Source: Listeria floridensis FSL S10-1187 (GTDB lineage: Bacteria > Bacillota > Bacilli > Lactobacillales > Listeriaceae). From it: a DNA stretch of 64,000 bases. The notes under the pieces are model-generated. The model searched no databases. It was not told the origin of the DNA and saw nothing but the letters and a program-made list of their open reading frames with translations. Location of the stretch: NCBI RefSeq assembly GCF_000525875.1, contig NZ_AODF01000020.1, positions 1 through 64,000 on the forward strand, given 5' to 3'. This document shows, one piece after another, positions 46,833 through 55,280 of this stretch (its first letter is position 1; every line of letters begins with the position of its first letter). The translations under genes were made by a program, and so were the position numbers.

Positions 46833-47519
46833 TCAGTGTTTGCTTGAGACAATTCCTTCATCTCTATCCAGTTCCGTTACATAAGCTGCTTTCAGGCGCA
46901 CCGTCCAATCTGGATGCGTTCCATTTGAGACCGCCATCAAGTAACCATGATTATTAATTCCTTCAATTAAATTGTTCACTTTCACATCAAACATCATCTC
47001 ATAATCTCGATTATTGCTCTCATTAAATCCGATCAGCGAACCTCCCCACATCGCCGGTGTATATTCATTCAAAACAAGCGAACCCTTTGATTGGACGTAT
47101 CCTGTGAAATTATCAAAGTAACCAGAATCTGGATTTGTTTGTGTCCCCATCCATTGAATTAAATAATTCGCAGATGAATTCGCATCAATGACATATTTCA
47201 CACGATAAGTTTTTCCAACTTCAAGTTCTGTCGTTGTTCTTGGAAGTCCGATGTTAAATCTGGCAATACTATAACGCGATCCAGGTTTTGCAGTATAATC
47301 TAGCGTTTGAGTTGAATCATTATAGATAGCTGTCGTGCTGTACTGAGAAGGCAAGAACATTGCCGCCATATCAGCCGTCATTTCTCCTTGAGGTAAAGCT
47401 GCTTCCGCTTCCATTCCGGAACTAGAAATCAAAGTGCCCGTCGTCACGCCTAACAAAGTTACGGAAACCGCGATTGATTTCATAACTTTGCTTGATAACT
47501 TTTCTCCGTGTACCCTCAT
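46833..47519 (-). CDS. Secreted single-domain protein related to the N-terminus of the Ig-repeat giant
   Basis: From ATG 47519 (MRVHGEKLSSKVMKSI; AAAGGGG 9 nt upstream; an in-frame ATG at 47558 lacks a site) about 228 aa. It has a signal peptide (SVTLLGVTTGTLISSSGMEAEA) and one mature domain. The domain shares blocks with the neighbour: DSTQTLDYTAKPGSRYSIAR, FNIGLPRTTTELEVGKTYRV, KVNNLIEGINNHGYL and WTVRLKAAYVTELD. It has no repeats and no anchor. The domain family is unknown to me. The pair looks like a duplication followed by gain (or loss) of the repeats; both lie on one transcript direction. Confidence 0.75.
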   Translation of the reverse strand: MRVHGEKLSSKVMKSIAVSVTLLGVTTGTLISSSGMEAEAALPQGEMTADMAAMFLPSQYSTTAIYNDSTQTLDYTAKPGSRYSIARFNIGLPRTTTELEVGKTYRVKYVIDANSSANYLIQWMGTQTNPDSGYFDNFTGYVQSKGSLVLNEYTPAMWGGSLIGFNESNNRDYEMMFDVKVNNLIEGINNHGYLMAVSNGTHPDWTVRLKAAYVTELDRDEGIVSSKH

Positions 47520-47926
47520 AGTTTCAAACCCCTTTATTTTTTTAAAGACCTTGGCCAAGTATCTTCACAAGCAATTCTACACTTAAACTTGAAAACTGAA
47601 ATAGCCTGTTATATATAAAAATCACGAAATTGTGACAAAAAATCGTACATTTCTTTATAAACTAGTTAAGAATATAACAAATATTGATTTTTTATTAAAA
47701 CTGGAAATTGTTTTACCAAATCCTTCCTTTTCTATCGTACCAATTAAACAAAATCTCATCTAAAAATCATTATAATCAAGTTTTTTTAATCTCTCATAAT
47801 AATTTTAACACTAGACCAATTTCCACTCCCTCAAATTATAAAAGAAAGTTTCCTTTCTAATACAAAAAGATATTTTACTAATATGTGATATATTTCATAT
47901 CCTTTGGGCTAGTTTCAAACAAACAA
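47520..47926. other. AT-rich intergenic region
   Basis: About 400 nt very rich in A and T between the secreted-protein gene and the Mga-like gene. No reading frame with a ribosome site was found. It should hold the promoter of the 47519 gene; no confident -35/-10 pair was picked. A terminator follows at 47927-47951. Confidence 0.4.
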
Positions 47927-47951
47927 AAAAGCCCTGCTTCTCGCAGGGCTT
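47927..47951 (-). terminator. Terminator of the second Mga-like gene
   Basis: A 9-bp perfect stem (AAGCCCTGC with GCAGGGCTT, 5-nt loop) with six T following on the minus strand, immediately after the stop at 47954. Confidence 0.85.
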
Positions 47952-47953
47952 GT

Positions 47954-49415
47954 TCATCCTTTTTTCTCTTGAATGGCTCTGATCTTATGACGAATATTCC
48001 GCCAATCACGGTCACTTGGATAGTAATTAATTTCGACAATCGGGACATCAATTTCGGCAGAGACAATGAAGTCAGCTAAGACAAAATCAATTTGTTCGCG
48101 TCGCAAATACTCCTCGGTCAAGGCCGTCTCTTTCATTTCGACAAGCTCAACTTGCTCTCTAAAGCGAATATTGACCATCTTTTTCAAAAAACGAGTATTA
48201 CTGACACTAAGCTGTGAGGCCACTAAAATCCGGATCGGCGTAAGTTCACGCTTGCTTTCATCAATTAAATCCTCCCACATCGTACCAAGCAAGAAAATCA
48301 CCGTCTCAGCACTTACCGCCTCAAACGTATTTTTCTGCGTTGCCTTAACAATCGACTGACAAAAATGTGGGAACTCACTTTGAAGCATATTGGTTACATA
48401 ACCACGTTTTGAAACAACAAAACTATCGAATTCCGTAAACTGCTTCAAGTAAATCAAATAGGCCAACAACTGTAACAAAACCGCATCAGCATTTTCTGGC
48501 TCATGCCCGTATCCCGAAACAATATCCGCCAAAAGCGCTTCCGCTTGCCGCTTCACTTCCGGTGCATATTTCCCGAAAAAAGCAAGCGTTTTTAATATCG
48601 TATTATCATCATCATACTGCAAACCTTCGAGCTGTAGCAGTTTAATCCCATAAATATCACCGCGTTCAAAACTCACACCCGTCTCCTGCTCAAACGTTTC
48701 AAACGTGTAGCCGAGCTTGTCTTCATTTTCAAAATGCTGAAAATAAATTCCCTCAAGCTCCACCCGAAATCCCTGACGCATCCGCTCCAAACTAACTTCA
48801 AACCAGTAAAAACGCGACTGCCTATGCGGGTAAACAAACTTGTACCCAGCGAGTCGTTCATGTTCTACGATTAGTTTATCAATCGATTCCCGATCATCCG
48901 CCTGAAACGGCCATGCTTCAGCGCCATATGTCGTATAAAACAGCTGCGCAAAAAAATAGCGAATCTGCGGTTCAGATCCAGCAACCGAAACCGGATTAAC
49001 GTTTAGCGTCACACCATATTGATTCACTTTGCTTCGCACCCGGTGAATCAGACGATAAAAGCGATGACGGGCTGATAAAAAGCACATCCGCCCATTCCTC
49101 AACCGTCTTATTGCGCTCATAAAACGAGCCAAGCAAGAGTTTAATAGATGTACTCATTTGCATAAAATGCTGATAAAGCTGATCGATGTGTGCTGTTTCA
49201 GGTGTATCTAGCTGAACACCAAGCTTACGTGAAGTTTGCAGTGTCCAATCTGCCATTAATTCTTCCTGCAGCGCTGCAATATCATTATTCAGCGTACGTT
49301 TTGAACATTCTAGTTTAACAGCAAGATCTTCAAGCTTATACCAGCGATTGTCAGCGATCAAAATCTCCAGCAGCTCCATTCGTCTGCGAATACTTTTCTC
49401 AAGTAAAGTACGCAT
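47954..49415 (-). CDS. Mga/AtxA-like transcriptional regulator (single-base frameshift in the read)
   Basis: From ATG 49415 (GGAGGAGCGC upstream) to 47954. One base too many in the four-base run 49057-49060 splits it; joined as DVLFISPSSLYRLIHRVRSK it is 486 aa. N-terminal HTH_Mga (YKLEDLAVKLECSKRTLNNDIAAL, about residues 25-48), second helix-turn-helix in the Mga domain (KTVEEWADVLFISPSSLYRLIHRV), then a long helical PRD-like part. The C-terminal EIIB-like fold includes TPIRILVASQLSVSNTRF. It stands next to the secreted Ig-protein genes and may control them; this is inference. It has the same domain order as the gene at 13457-14943. Confidence 0.74.
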
Positions 49416-49605
49416 AAGCGCTCCTCCAGTTAGTAAAAAATTATTCTTTTTCTCATTATATCATGTTTAATATGAAAGAAAAGTGCTTATCAAGTAGGAG
49501 GGTAGCTCTGCTTATCCTGCTCATTTCATTTACTTTAACTTCTATTTTCAAAAAATTTAATATCATGATACAATAAATGAACATTATATAAAAGGAGTAG
49601 TTTTC

Positions 49606-49707
49606 TTGGCAGGGAAATTTATAAAGACAACCTTATGGATTATTCTTTTAGCGGCGATACTTATTCTTGTTGCTACAGGAATCTCTTACTTTGTACTAAA
49701 CCGATAA
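49606..49707 (+). CDS. Small single-span membrane protein (33 aa)
   Basis: TTG 49606 with AAAGGAG 8 nt upstream encodes MAGKFIKTTLWIILLAAILI and ends ISYFVLNR. It has a basic N-terminus, one hydrophobic helix and a short basic end. A good ribosome site and a terminator directly downstream support expression. It is too short for most gene callers. Function unknown. Confidence 0.55.
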   Translation: MAGKFIKTTLWIILLAAILILVATGISYFVLNR

Positions 49708-49742
49708 ACGTTTAGCCTTACGTACTAGCTACAAATTAAGAA

Positions 49743-49800
49743 AAGCAGAAACTCGGCACAAAAACCAATGAAGAATCTGGTTTCCGCCGAGTTTCTGCTT
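49743..49800. terminator. Bidirectional terminator
   Basis: A 15-bp perfect stem (AAGCAGAAACTCGGC with GCCGAGTTTCTGCTT) around a 28-nt loop separates the plus-strand small membrane gene from the minus-strand LPXTG gene; ATTTTTT follows on the plus side. Confidence 0.75.
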
Positions 49801-49814
49801 ATTTTTTCAGTTTA

Positions 49815-51056
49815 TTAACTGCGTTTTCTTAAGTATAAAGTTGCAAGCAATGTCGCCAAAGCGCCAACTGCTACAAATCCATCCGTGCTACTGTCACCAG
49901 TTTTTGGAAGTGAAGCTTTTTCCGTTGAGCTTGAAACTGCCGCATTTTTGATCGGAGCAGTTTTTGCAGGCTCAGCCGGTTTTACCGTAACCGTTCCATT
50001 ACCATTATACGTATATTCAGCCACGTCACTGGAAAGGAAGTCATAATCGTCCGCTTCAAGAAGCGACACTAGATAGACAGTTTCTCCCTTCGCAAGAGCA
50101 CGATCTAGTTTGATATGGAAGTTTCCGTTTGCATCAGCATCAGCTTCACCGATAAACTCATCATTTTCGTCAAATACAACAACATAAGCGTATGGTTCTG
50201 TCGTTCCGTAAATATCTGTTGCCGTAGACTTTGCTTTATCAATTACAGGTGCGTCAAAGTCACCTTCGAACACTAACTCATCGGGATCAATTACTTCATA
50301 ATTCACTGTCATTCGCGATTCATTTCCTGCCGCATCTCGTGCAACAATAACTGTAGAGAATTTTCCAGCTTTTGAGGTATCTAATGTTTCTTTCCCATTA
50401 GCAAAAGAAAGTGTATAATCTCCAGAGTTATCCTCTACAAAAACAAAATCATCCGGAGTCCACTCTTCATCTAACCAAATTTCCGGCTGTTCATCCTGAA
50501 GCGTAATCACAGGTGCTTTTGTATCTTTTACTACATATTTTACTGTAATTTCCTCCGTGGTCGCACCATCTGTTGCTTCAATTACAACTGTTTTACTACC
50601 GATTGTACGAACATCTGGATTCGTTTTAAAACTAAGTGCAATTGTATTATCTTTCGGCGTCACAAAAAACCCTACAGGTGCCGAAGCATTCACTTCAACT
50701 GTCACATTTGCTTTCGCTGTTGCAAATGGTACTGCTGCTTTTACAGTAGGTGCTTCTGCTTTCGGTGTTACAGCCGCATCTTTTGTTTCGGTATTTTCTT
50801 TTACTTGCGCATCTTTTGCTACAACTTGATCTGCACTTGGCGCAACCGTCTCTGTTTGTTCAGCTGCTGACGTTGTTTTTGCACTTTCTGTTTCTGTCTG
50901 TGCTGCTTGCGTTGTAATTTCACTTTCGCTTGCCTTTGCTACAATCGCATCCGCTTTGTCTGTTTCTGGAGCGCTTGTTGCAAATACTGAGGTTGGTAAT
51001 GCTAACCCGATGGATAAAGCTAATAACCCGCACCCGATTTTTGTAGTTTTTTTCAT
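49815..51056 (-). CDS. LPXTG cell-wall-anchored protein with Ig-like domains
   Basis: 413 aa: signal peptide (KKTTKIGCGLLALSIGLALPTSVFA), then a ~90-residue Ala/Thr/Glu-rich low-complexity stalk. Two Ig-like domains follow (VTVEVNASAPVGFFVTPKDN.. and APVITLQDEQPEIWLDEEWT.., DUF5011/Big_3-like). A Big_6-like repeat comes next (ATDIYGTTEPYAYVVVFDEN), and then the sorting signal LPKTGDSSTDG with hydrophobic helix and RKRS tail. Sortase A would attach it to peptidoglycan. In Listeria genomes an LPXTG gene is also found beside the cyd genes; here it is 45 kb away. The ribosome site is AAAGGGAG. Confidence 0.88.
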   Translation of the reverse strand: MKKTTKIGCGLLALSIGLALPTSVFATSAPETDKADAIVAKASESEITTQAAQTETESAKTTSAAEQTETVAPSADQVVAKDAQVKENTETKDAAVTPKAEAPTVKAAVPFATAKANVTVEVNASAPVGFFVTPKDNTIALSFKTNPDVRTIGSKTVVIEATDGATTEEITVKYVVKDTKAPVITLQDEQPEIWLDEEWTPDDFVFVEDNSGDYTLSFANGKETLDTSKAGKFSTVIVARDAAGNESRMTVNYEVIDPDELVFEGDFDAPVIDKAKSTATDIYGTTEPYAYVVVFDENDEFIGEADADANGNFHIKLDRALAKGETVYLVSLLEADDYDFLSSDVAEYTYNGNGTVTVKPAEPAKTAPIKNAAVSSSTEKASLPKTGDSSTDGFVAVGALATLLATLYLRKRS

Positions 51057-51274
51057 AGTATTCTCCCTTTTTTGTGAAATTTTTTAGAATAAAGTTATAG
51101 TCAGACTATGATGAACCTTTATTCCTGATTTCAGTATAACATGCCCTCATGTCTAAGCCTACAAAAAAAAGTAACTTTTGCAAAAACTATGCTATGTTTA
51201 GCATAAATTACCACTAGTTTACTTTCGCACAAAATCGGAGTACGATAGAAACGTAAAAATGAGGAGCGATTTTT

Positions 51275-52471
51275 TTGGATCAAAAATTAAATTGGAAAAG
51301 AAATTTGTATATATCGTGGCTCGGCTGTTTTCTAACAGGCGTCAGCTTCAACCTGGTAATGCCATTTATGTCGCTTTACATTGCTGATTTGGGCATAACC
51401 GATCATACCGAGCTGAACATCTGGTCAGGTATCGCTGTGAGCGCAACAGCCTTAACCTCCGCACTTGTCTCACCTTTTTGGGGACGCCTTGCTGATAAAA
51501 AAGGGCGTCGTTTAATGTTGCTTCGGGCTTCGCTCGGCATGACCATCACAATGGGCTGTCTCGGTCTCGTCCAAAACGTCTATCAGCTCGTTATATTGCG
51601 AATGCTAAACGGGCTTTTGTCTGGATACATTCCAAACGCCACTGCACTCGTCGCATCCCAAGTTCCGCAAAACAAAAGCGGCTGGGCACTCGGATTCCTT
51701 TCGACCGGAACCATTACCGGCACACTGATCGGTCCATTAATCGGCGGAATACTGGCAGACAGTTTTGGATACCGCCCAGTTTTTTTCATCACCGGATTCG
51801 TCCTTCTGCTAACTTTCTTGCTCACTTTATTTTTCCTAAAAGAAGATTTTAAACCCATTATTCGGGAAAAAGCGTTCACAACGAGACAACTTTTCGCCAG
51901 ATTACCCGCTAAAAATTTGATTCTCGGTCTTTTTCTAACGACTTTTATTATCCAAATTGCCAATACATCAATCAGTCCGATTTTGCCGCTTTACATTCGC
52001 GAACTCCTCGGTAGCGATACTAATATTTCTCTCATCAGCGGCATCATTATCTCAGCACCTGGAATCTCCGCCTTGATAGCATCGCCGTACCTTGGACGCC
52101 TCGGAGATAAAATCGGAAACCATAAAGTATTAATTGGCGGTCTTATCGCAGCAGCCATCTTGATGCTTCCAATGGCGTGGGTCAGAAGTCCATTTGAGCT
52201 CGGATTGCTACGCTTCTTGCTTGGATTCACTACTGGCGCATTGATGCCCTCCATCAACACGCTGATCAACAAAAATTCACCTCGCGATTCGCTAAGCAGC
52301 ATCTTTTCATACAATCAAAGTTCGCAAAGCCTTGGCAACGTGGCCGGTCCGCTGATCGGATCAAGCGCATCAGCCGCATTCGGCTATCCGATTGTGTTTT
52401 ACATGACAAGCGCATTCTTGCTTTTCAACCTACTATTTACACGATCTATTTTCAAGAAACATATCCACTAA
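51275..52471 (+). CDS. MFS multidrug efflux-type transporter
   Basis: 398 aa from TTG 51275 (GAGGAGCGA upstream). About 12 transmembrane segments, MFS motif A GRLADKKGRRLMLL between helices 2 and 3, motif-C-like LSTGTITGTLIGPLIGGILAD in helix 5, and a repeated motif A in the second half (GRLGDKIGNHKVL). This layout is the DHA1 group (NorA/PmrA/TetA-like), which exports drugs or metabolites with H+. The substrate is not predictable. It is a single gene with its own terminator, divergent from the LPXTG gene. Confidence 0.82.
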   Translation: MDQKLNWKRNLYISWLGCFLTGVSFNLVMPFMSLYIADLGITDHTELNIWSGIAVSATALTSALVSPFWGRLADKKGRRLMLLRASLGMTITMGCLGLVQNVYQLVILRMLNGLLSGYIPNATALVASQVPQNKSGWALGFLSTGTITGTLIGPLIGGILADSFGYRPVFFITGFVLLLTFLLTLFFLKEDFKPIIREKAFTTRQLFARLPAKNLILGLFLTTFIIQIANTSISPILPLYIRELLGSDTNISLISGIIISAPGISALIASPYLGRLGDKIGNHKVLIGGLIAAAILMLPMAWVRSPFELGLLRFLLGFTTGALMPSINTLINKNSPRDSLSSIFSYNQSSQSLGNVAGPLIGSSASAAFGYPIVFYMTSAFLLFNLLFTRSIFKKHIH

Positions 52472-52509
52472 CTGATTTTCAAGCTGCACAAGTTCAAACA
52501 AGCAACATC

Positions 52510-52541
52510 AAAAAGAGGAGCGCCGGTTGGCGCTTCTCTTT
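52510..52541 (+). terminator. Terminator of the MFS gene
   Basis: AAAGAGGAGCGCC paired with GGCGCTTCTCTTT (one mismatch, GGTT loop) with A/T flanks. It can also stop the holin transcript from the other side. Confidence 0.75.
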
Positions 52542-52548
52542 GGTTTCT

Positions 52549-52959
52549 TCACTTTTCCCCGTTATTTTCTGTATCTCGTTTACTCTCTCCTGCATTTGTT
52601 TTAAATACTTCAACTAGTGTCCTTAAACTTTTAGGTATCTTAACCCCCATTTGCATCAGTATTTCAATGATAATAAGCAATTCATTCGCCAAATAAAAAA
52701 AAAGCGACTGAATCACGGATCACACTTACTTCTCCCATTACTAGATCAGCTTGGCGACTGATAATAATTACTAATAAAATAGCCAGCCGTTTAAAAAGCA
52801 GCCGAAATACGAGCGGAACAGTAAGGCACTTTTGCTCCGCTAACCGGAAGAGCTGAAGCAGATAGTTTACAAGCAAAAAAACAAAAACAAGGCTTGAAGT
52901 ATCATGCTGTTTTCTCCAAATAAGTAGTTGAACAGTATTTGGAACAGACTATCCATCAT
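52549..52959 (-). CDS. Orphan phage-type holin (phage_holin_4/Cph1-like; two single-base indels in the read)
   Basis: From ATG 52959 or 52956 (AGGAGG close upstream). Adding one base in the seven-base run 52875-52881 and removing one from the nine-base run 52695-52703 gives 136 aa. It has three hydrophobic segments (MILQALFLFFLLVNYLLQLF, LLFKRLAILLVIIIS). The family signature VIRDSVAFFYLANELLIIIE is followed by MQMGVKIPKSLRTLVEVFK. Holins of this family make membrane pores that release endolysin or toxins. No endolysin, tail or head gene is nearby. It is divergent from a phage-type repressor/ImmA pair. Confidence 0.72.
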
Positions 52960-53078
52960 TAGCCTCCTCTCCAAAAACATTCTTTCTCGTGACTTTTCGG
53001 ACTTCTCTATCTCTCTAGCAAAACTTGTTTTAGTTTATTTACATCCAATCCCCCCATTAGTTGTCTTATTCTTCCATT

Positions 53079-53160
53079 TTAGCACCATTTTGGTTACAGG
53101 TAAACTAATCGGTGCTAAACATATCCTTTTGTTTCCAAAAAGGTTACAATATGTTATAAT
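53079..53160 (+). promoter_or_regulatory. Candidate operator and promoter between holin and XRE/ImmA genes
   Basis: TTAGCACC (53079-53086) and its complement GGTGCTAA (53111-53118) form an inverted repeat with a 24-nt gap. A promoter for the XRE gene follows: TTTCCA (53132-53137), 17 nt, TATAAT (53155-53160). GGTTACA occurs twice (53092-53098, 53142-53148). The arrangement suits autoregulation by the XRE protein and possibly control of the divergent holin. Confidence 0.55.
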
Positions 53161-53191
53161 GCCAGTAATTAAACAAAGGAGAAGATGAATC

Positions 53192-53530
53192 ATGGAACTC
53201 AATAAATTTGTTGGAAATAAAATCAGACAGTTTCGTGAAAACAAGCGAATCAGCCAAGAAATACTTGCTGCTGAACTAAATACAACGAGACAAACTGTCA
53301 GTCGTTATGAAAACGGCGAGCGCAAAGTCAGCCAAGATGTTCTTTATGAACTTGCGGGCATCTTCAACCAGCCAATTGACGCTTTCTTTCCGCCGCGTGA
53401 TCACAGCGAAGAAAAAAATGAGCATGTAATGACCATTGCCGCCCATTTAGACGATGATGTAACCGACGAAGAAATGCGCGATATCTTAGCTTATATTGAC
53501 ATGAAAAAACGGCTCCACCGCGGGGAGTGA
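53192..53530 (+). CDS. Phage-type XRE/Cro-CI repressor
   Basis: 112 aa with an N-terminal helix-turn-helix (KIRQFRENKRISQEILAAEL, TTRQTVSRYENGERKVSQDV, about residues 7-60) and the typical continuation YELAGIFNQPIDAFFP. The C-terminal third is acidic (HLDDDVTDEEMRDILAYIDM), as in ImmR-like regulators that are cleaved by ImmA peptidases. AAAGGAG precedes the ATG. It is followed 6 nt later by the ImmA-like gene. It is probably the repressor of this small region. Confidence 0.8.
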   Translation: MELNKFVGNKIRQFRENKRISQEILAAELNTTRQTVSRYENGERKVSQDVLYELAGIFNQPIDAFFPPRDHSEEKNEHVMTIAAHLDDDVTDEEMRDILAYIDMKKRLHRGE

Positions 53531-53536
53531 ATCGCG

Positions 53537-53989
53537 ATGTATGAAAAACTCGTACATGACTATGAAAATCAAATTTTGATTAAAGAAGAAAAAATGCCAG
53601 AAAAGCTACCGGCACTCTATCTAAATGGGACGATTTTTATTGACAGCCGAAAAACACAAATCGAAAAGAGCTGTCTTTTAATTGAAGAACTCATGCACTG
53701 GAAATACACTTACGGGAATATTATTGACCAGCGCAAACTTACAAATCGCAAACAAGAAACATTTGCAAGACGGCGAGGCTACGAGGAACTCATCCCCTTA
53801 GAATCCATCATTAAGAGCTTCTACCAAGGACAGCGAGAGTACCACGAGGTTGCCGAGCACCTTGAAGTAACCGAAGAATTCTTACGAAAAACCGTCGACA
53901 CTTATCGGGAAAAATACGGCTTGATGTATAGTTACGGCCGCTACTATATTAACTTTGGGAATACAATTGATGTATATAAGAAATACTGA
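53537..53989 (+). CDS. ImmA/IrrE-like metallopeptidase-fold protein
   Basis: 150 aa. The central segment SCLLIEELMHWKYTYGNIID is the ImmA/IrrE zincin-like helix; here the zinc motif reads EELMH rather than HExxH, a variant usual in phage-derived members and possibly with altered catalysis. The C-terminal part RRGYEELIPLESIIKSFYQG and FLRKTVDTYREKYGL fits the family. In ICEBs1-like systems ImmA cleaves the XRE partner after DNA damage. The gene follows the XRE gene closely, which supports a pair. Confidence 0.75.
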   Translation: MYEKLVHDYENQILIKEEKMPEKLPALYLNGTIFIDSRKTQIEKSCLLIEELMHWKYTYGNIIDQRKLTNRKQETFARRRGYEELIPLESIIKSFYQGQREYHEVAEHLEVTEEFLRKTVDTYREKYGLMYSYGRYYINFGNTIDVYKKY

Positions 53990-54007
53990 TTGAAGGAGCC
54001 TAGCAAC

Positions 54008-54451
54008 ATGAACATTGCTGATCTTGAAGATTATTTACTTTCCGAACAAGCCGATTTCGAACTTATTTGGCATGATAAACCGATCCTGTCTTTGGCAGAT
54101 GCAGCCGGGCTGTTTGACTTGGCAAAGGCTGCAAAGACCATCATCCTCGAAGGCGATACAGGTCTCTTCGCTGTCATCCTGAGCTCTGCTTACGGCAAAC
54201 TAAATCTTGAAGAATTACGGCAGCGGTTATCCTTTTCTCGACTCAAACTCGCATCCTCCAAGAAAATCGAACAAAAAACCGGCTTTCTCCCACCAAACAT
54301 CCCGCTTGTCGGCCATAAACTACCAACGATGATAGATAAAAAACTTCTCGAAAGCGACTATCTTTTCGGTGGAAGCGGGCATCCGTTATGTACGTTAAAA
54401 ATCGACCCGCAAGATTTACTTTACTTAAACGAGATCTCCTTACAAATTTGA
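54008..54451 (+). CDS. YbaK/ProX-family aminoacyl-tRNA deacylase-like protein
   Basis: 147 aa from ATG 54008 (MNIADLEDYLL; AAGGAGCC 8 nt upstream; an in-frame ATG at 53990 has no site). The fold motif AKTIILEGDTGLFAVILSSAYGKLN and FLPPNIPLVGHKLPTMIDKKLL with GGSGHPLCTLKIDPQDL resembles the YbaK/aaRS-associated editing domain. Free-standing relatives hydrolyse mischarged Cys- or Ala-tRNA. The conserved catalytic Lys/Asp set was not fully confirmed, so the reaction is uncertain. It is 18 nt after the ImmA gene but probably unrelated to the phage-type pair. Confidence 0.65.
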   Translation: MNIADLEDYLLSEQADFELIWHDKPILSLADAAGLFDLAKAAKTIILEGDTGLFAVILSSAYGKLNLEELRQRLSFSRLKLASSKKIEQKTGFLPPNIPLVGHKLPTMIDKKLLESDYLFGGSGHPLCTLKIDPQDLLYLNEISLQI

Positions 54452-54495
54452 TTCCCTCTGGAAAGCGATCATTAAAGTATTTCAAAAAAAAAAAC

Positions 54496-54531
54496 AAAAG
54501 CGGCGTGAAGCTAATTCTTCATGCCGCTTTT
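54496..54531. terminator. Bidirectional terminator between YbaK-like and TfoX-like genes
   Basis: A 15-bp stem (AAAAGCGGCGTGAAG with CTTCATGCCGCTTTT, one G-T pair) between convergent genes, with A/T runs on both sides. Confidence 0.85.
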
Positions 54532-54533
54532 AT

Positions 54534-54794
54534 TCAATCAATATTTAGATTTCTGAAAAACTGTCTTAACTCTGCTTTTCGGCGCTCCGTCAACTCACGT
54601 TTAGGAATATCTTGGATAGCAGCTTCAATCCCATACAAAAAATGAATACAGGCTCCATCATCGACTAGGTGTCTTACACTAAGGAAAGCCTGCTCCGTTC
54701 CAACTTGCCGCAATTCTTCAGCGGACATAATTCCCGCCTCATTCAGCTTTTTTTCATTCACTAGTCCAATATTTTTCATTTCTGAAATCTGCAT
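54534..54794 (-). CDS. TfoX C-terminal domain protein
   Basis: 86 aa. The whole protein is the TfoX/Sxy C-terminal helical domain: IGLVNEKKLNEAGIMSAEEL (helix-hairpin-helix-like), followed by GACIHFLYGIEAAIQDIPKRELTERRKAELRQFFR. In Gammaproteobacteria TfoX induces competence genes with CRP. In Firmicutes only this domain is found as a separate protein and its role is unknown. It ends at the bidirectional terminator. Confidence 0.8.
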   Translation of the reverse strand: MQISEMKNIGLVNEKKLNEAGIMSAEELRQVGTEQAFLSVRHLVDDGACIHFLYGIEAAIQDIPKRELTERRKAELRQFFRNLNID

Positions 54795-55014
54795 CTATCT
54801 CCCCCCCCAGTTGTTTCCTTCTAATTCAAGTATAACATTGCCGGATCTAATCTTGTATAAATAAAAGGTTTCACTTAAAAACAATTTTTCATTTCTATCA
54901 TAATCTGCAATCTCATTTGAGCCTCTTTTTAAAAAACAAAAAAGACCGCGGATGAGTTCAAAAATCCCTTTTCGCAAATCTCTGCCCCATCTCTGCCCCA
55001 AAGCACAAAAAAAA

Positions 55015-55068
55015 GAGCCTCAAGAATGATTTTCCAAACGTCCGCAAACGTCAACCATTCTTAGGCTC
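55015..55068 (-). terminator. Terminator of tRNA-Lys transcript (extended hairpin)
   Basis: A long imperfect stem (GAGCCTAAGAATG with CATTCTTGAGGCTC on the minus strand) encloses a 27-nt segment with its own inner repeat (GACGTTTGCGGACGTTT). Eight T follow. The loop is unusually long and self-complementary. Confidence 0.7.
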
Positions 55069-55087
55069 CGTGGGTTTGGCACCCAAG

Positions 55088-55159
<72 letters not shown>

Positions 55160-55280
55160 CCATTAAGAATTTCCAGCAACATTATTATTCTATCACTTTC
55201 CGTTTTTTTTGCAAGTATTTTAAATTTAAAAGGCTAAGTCAGACGTTTATCCGCCCAACTTAGCCGTTTCTTTTTTCAAC

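Noticed and set aside
697-49060. Homopolymer indels as phase-variation switches
   Set aside because: The runs are 3-9 bases long, occur in housekeeping genes such as cydA as well as surface genes, and nearly all are off by +1. Phase-variable tracts are usually longer and limited to surface or restriction genes; the pattern suits read error.
54795-55001. 68-aa minus-strand frame before the TfoX-like gene
   Set aside because: It overlaps the ribosome-site region of the next gene, has no good ribosome site and no known relatives; mentioned only as part of a possible integration scar.
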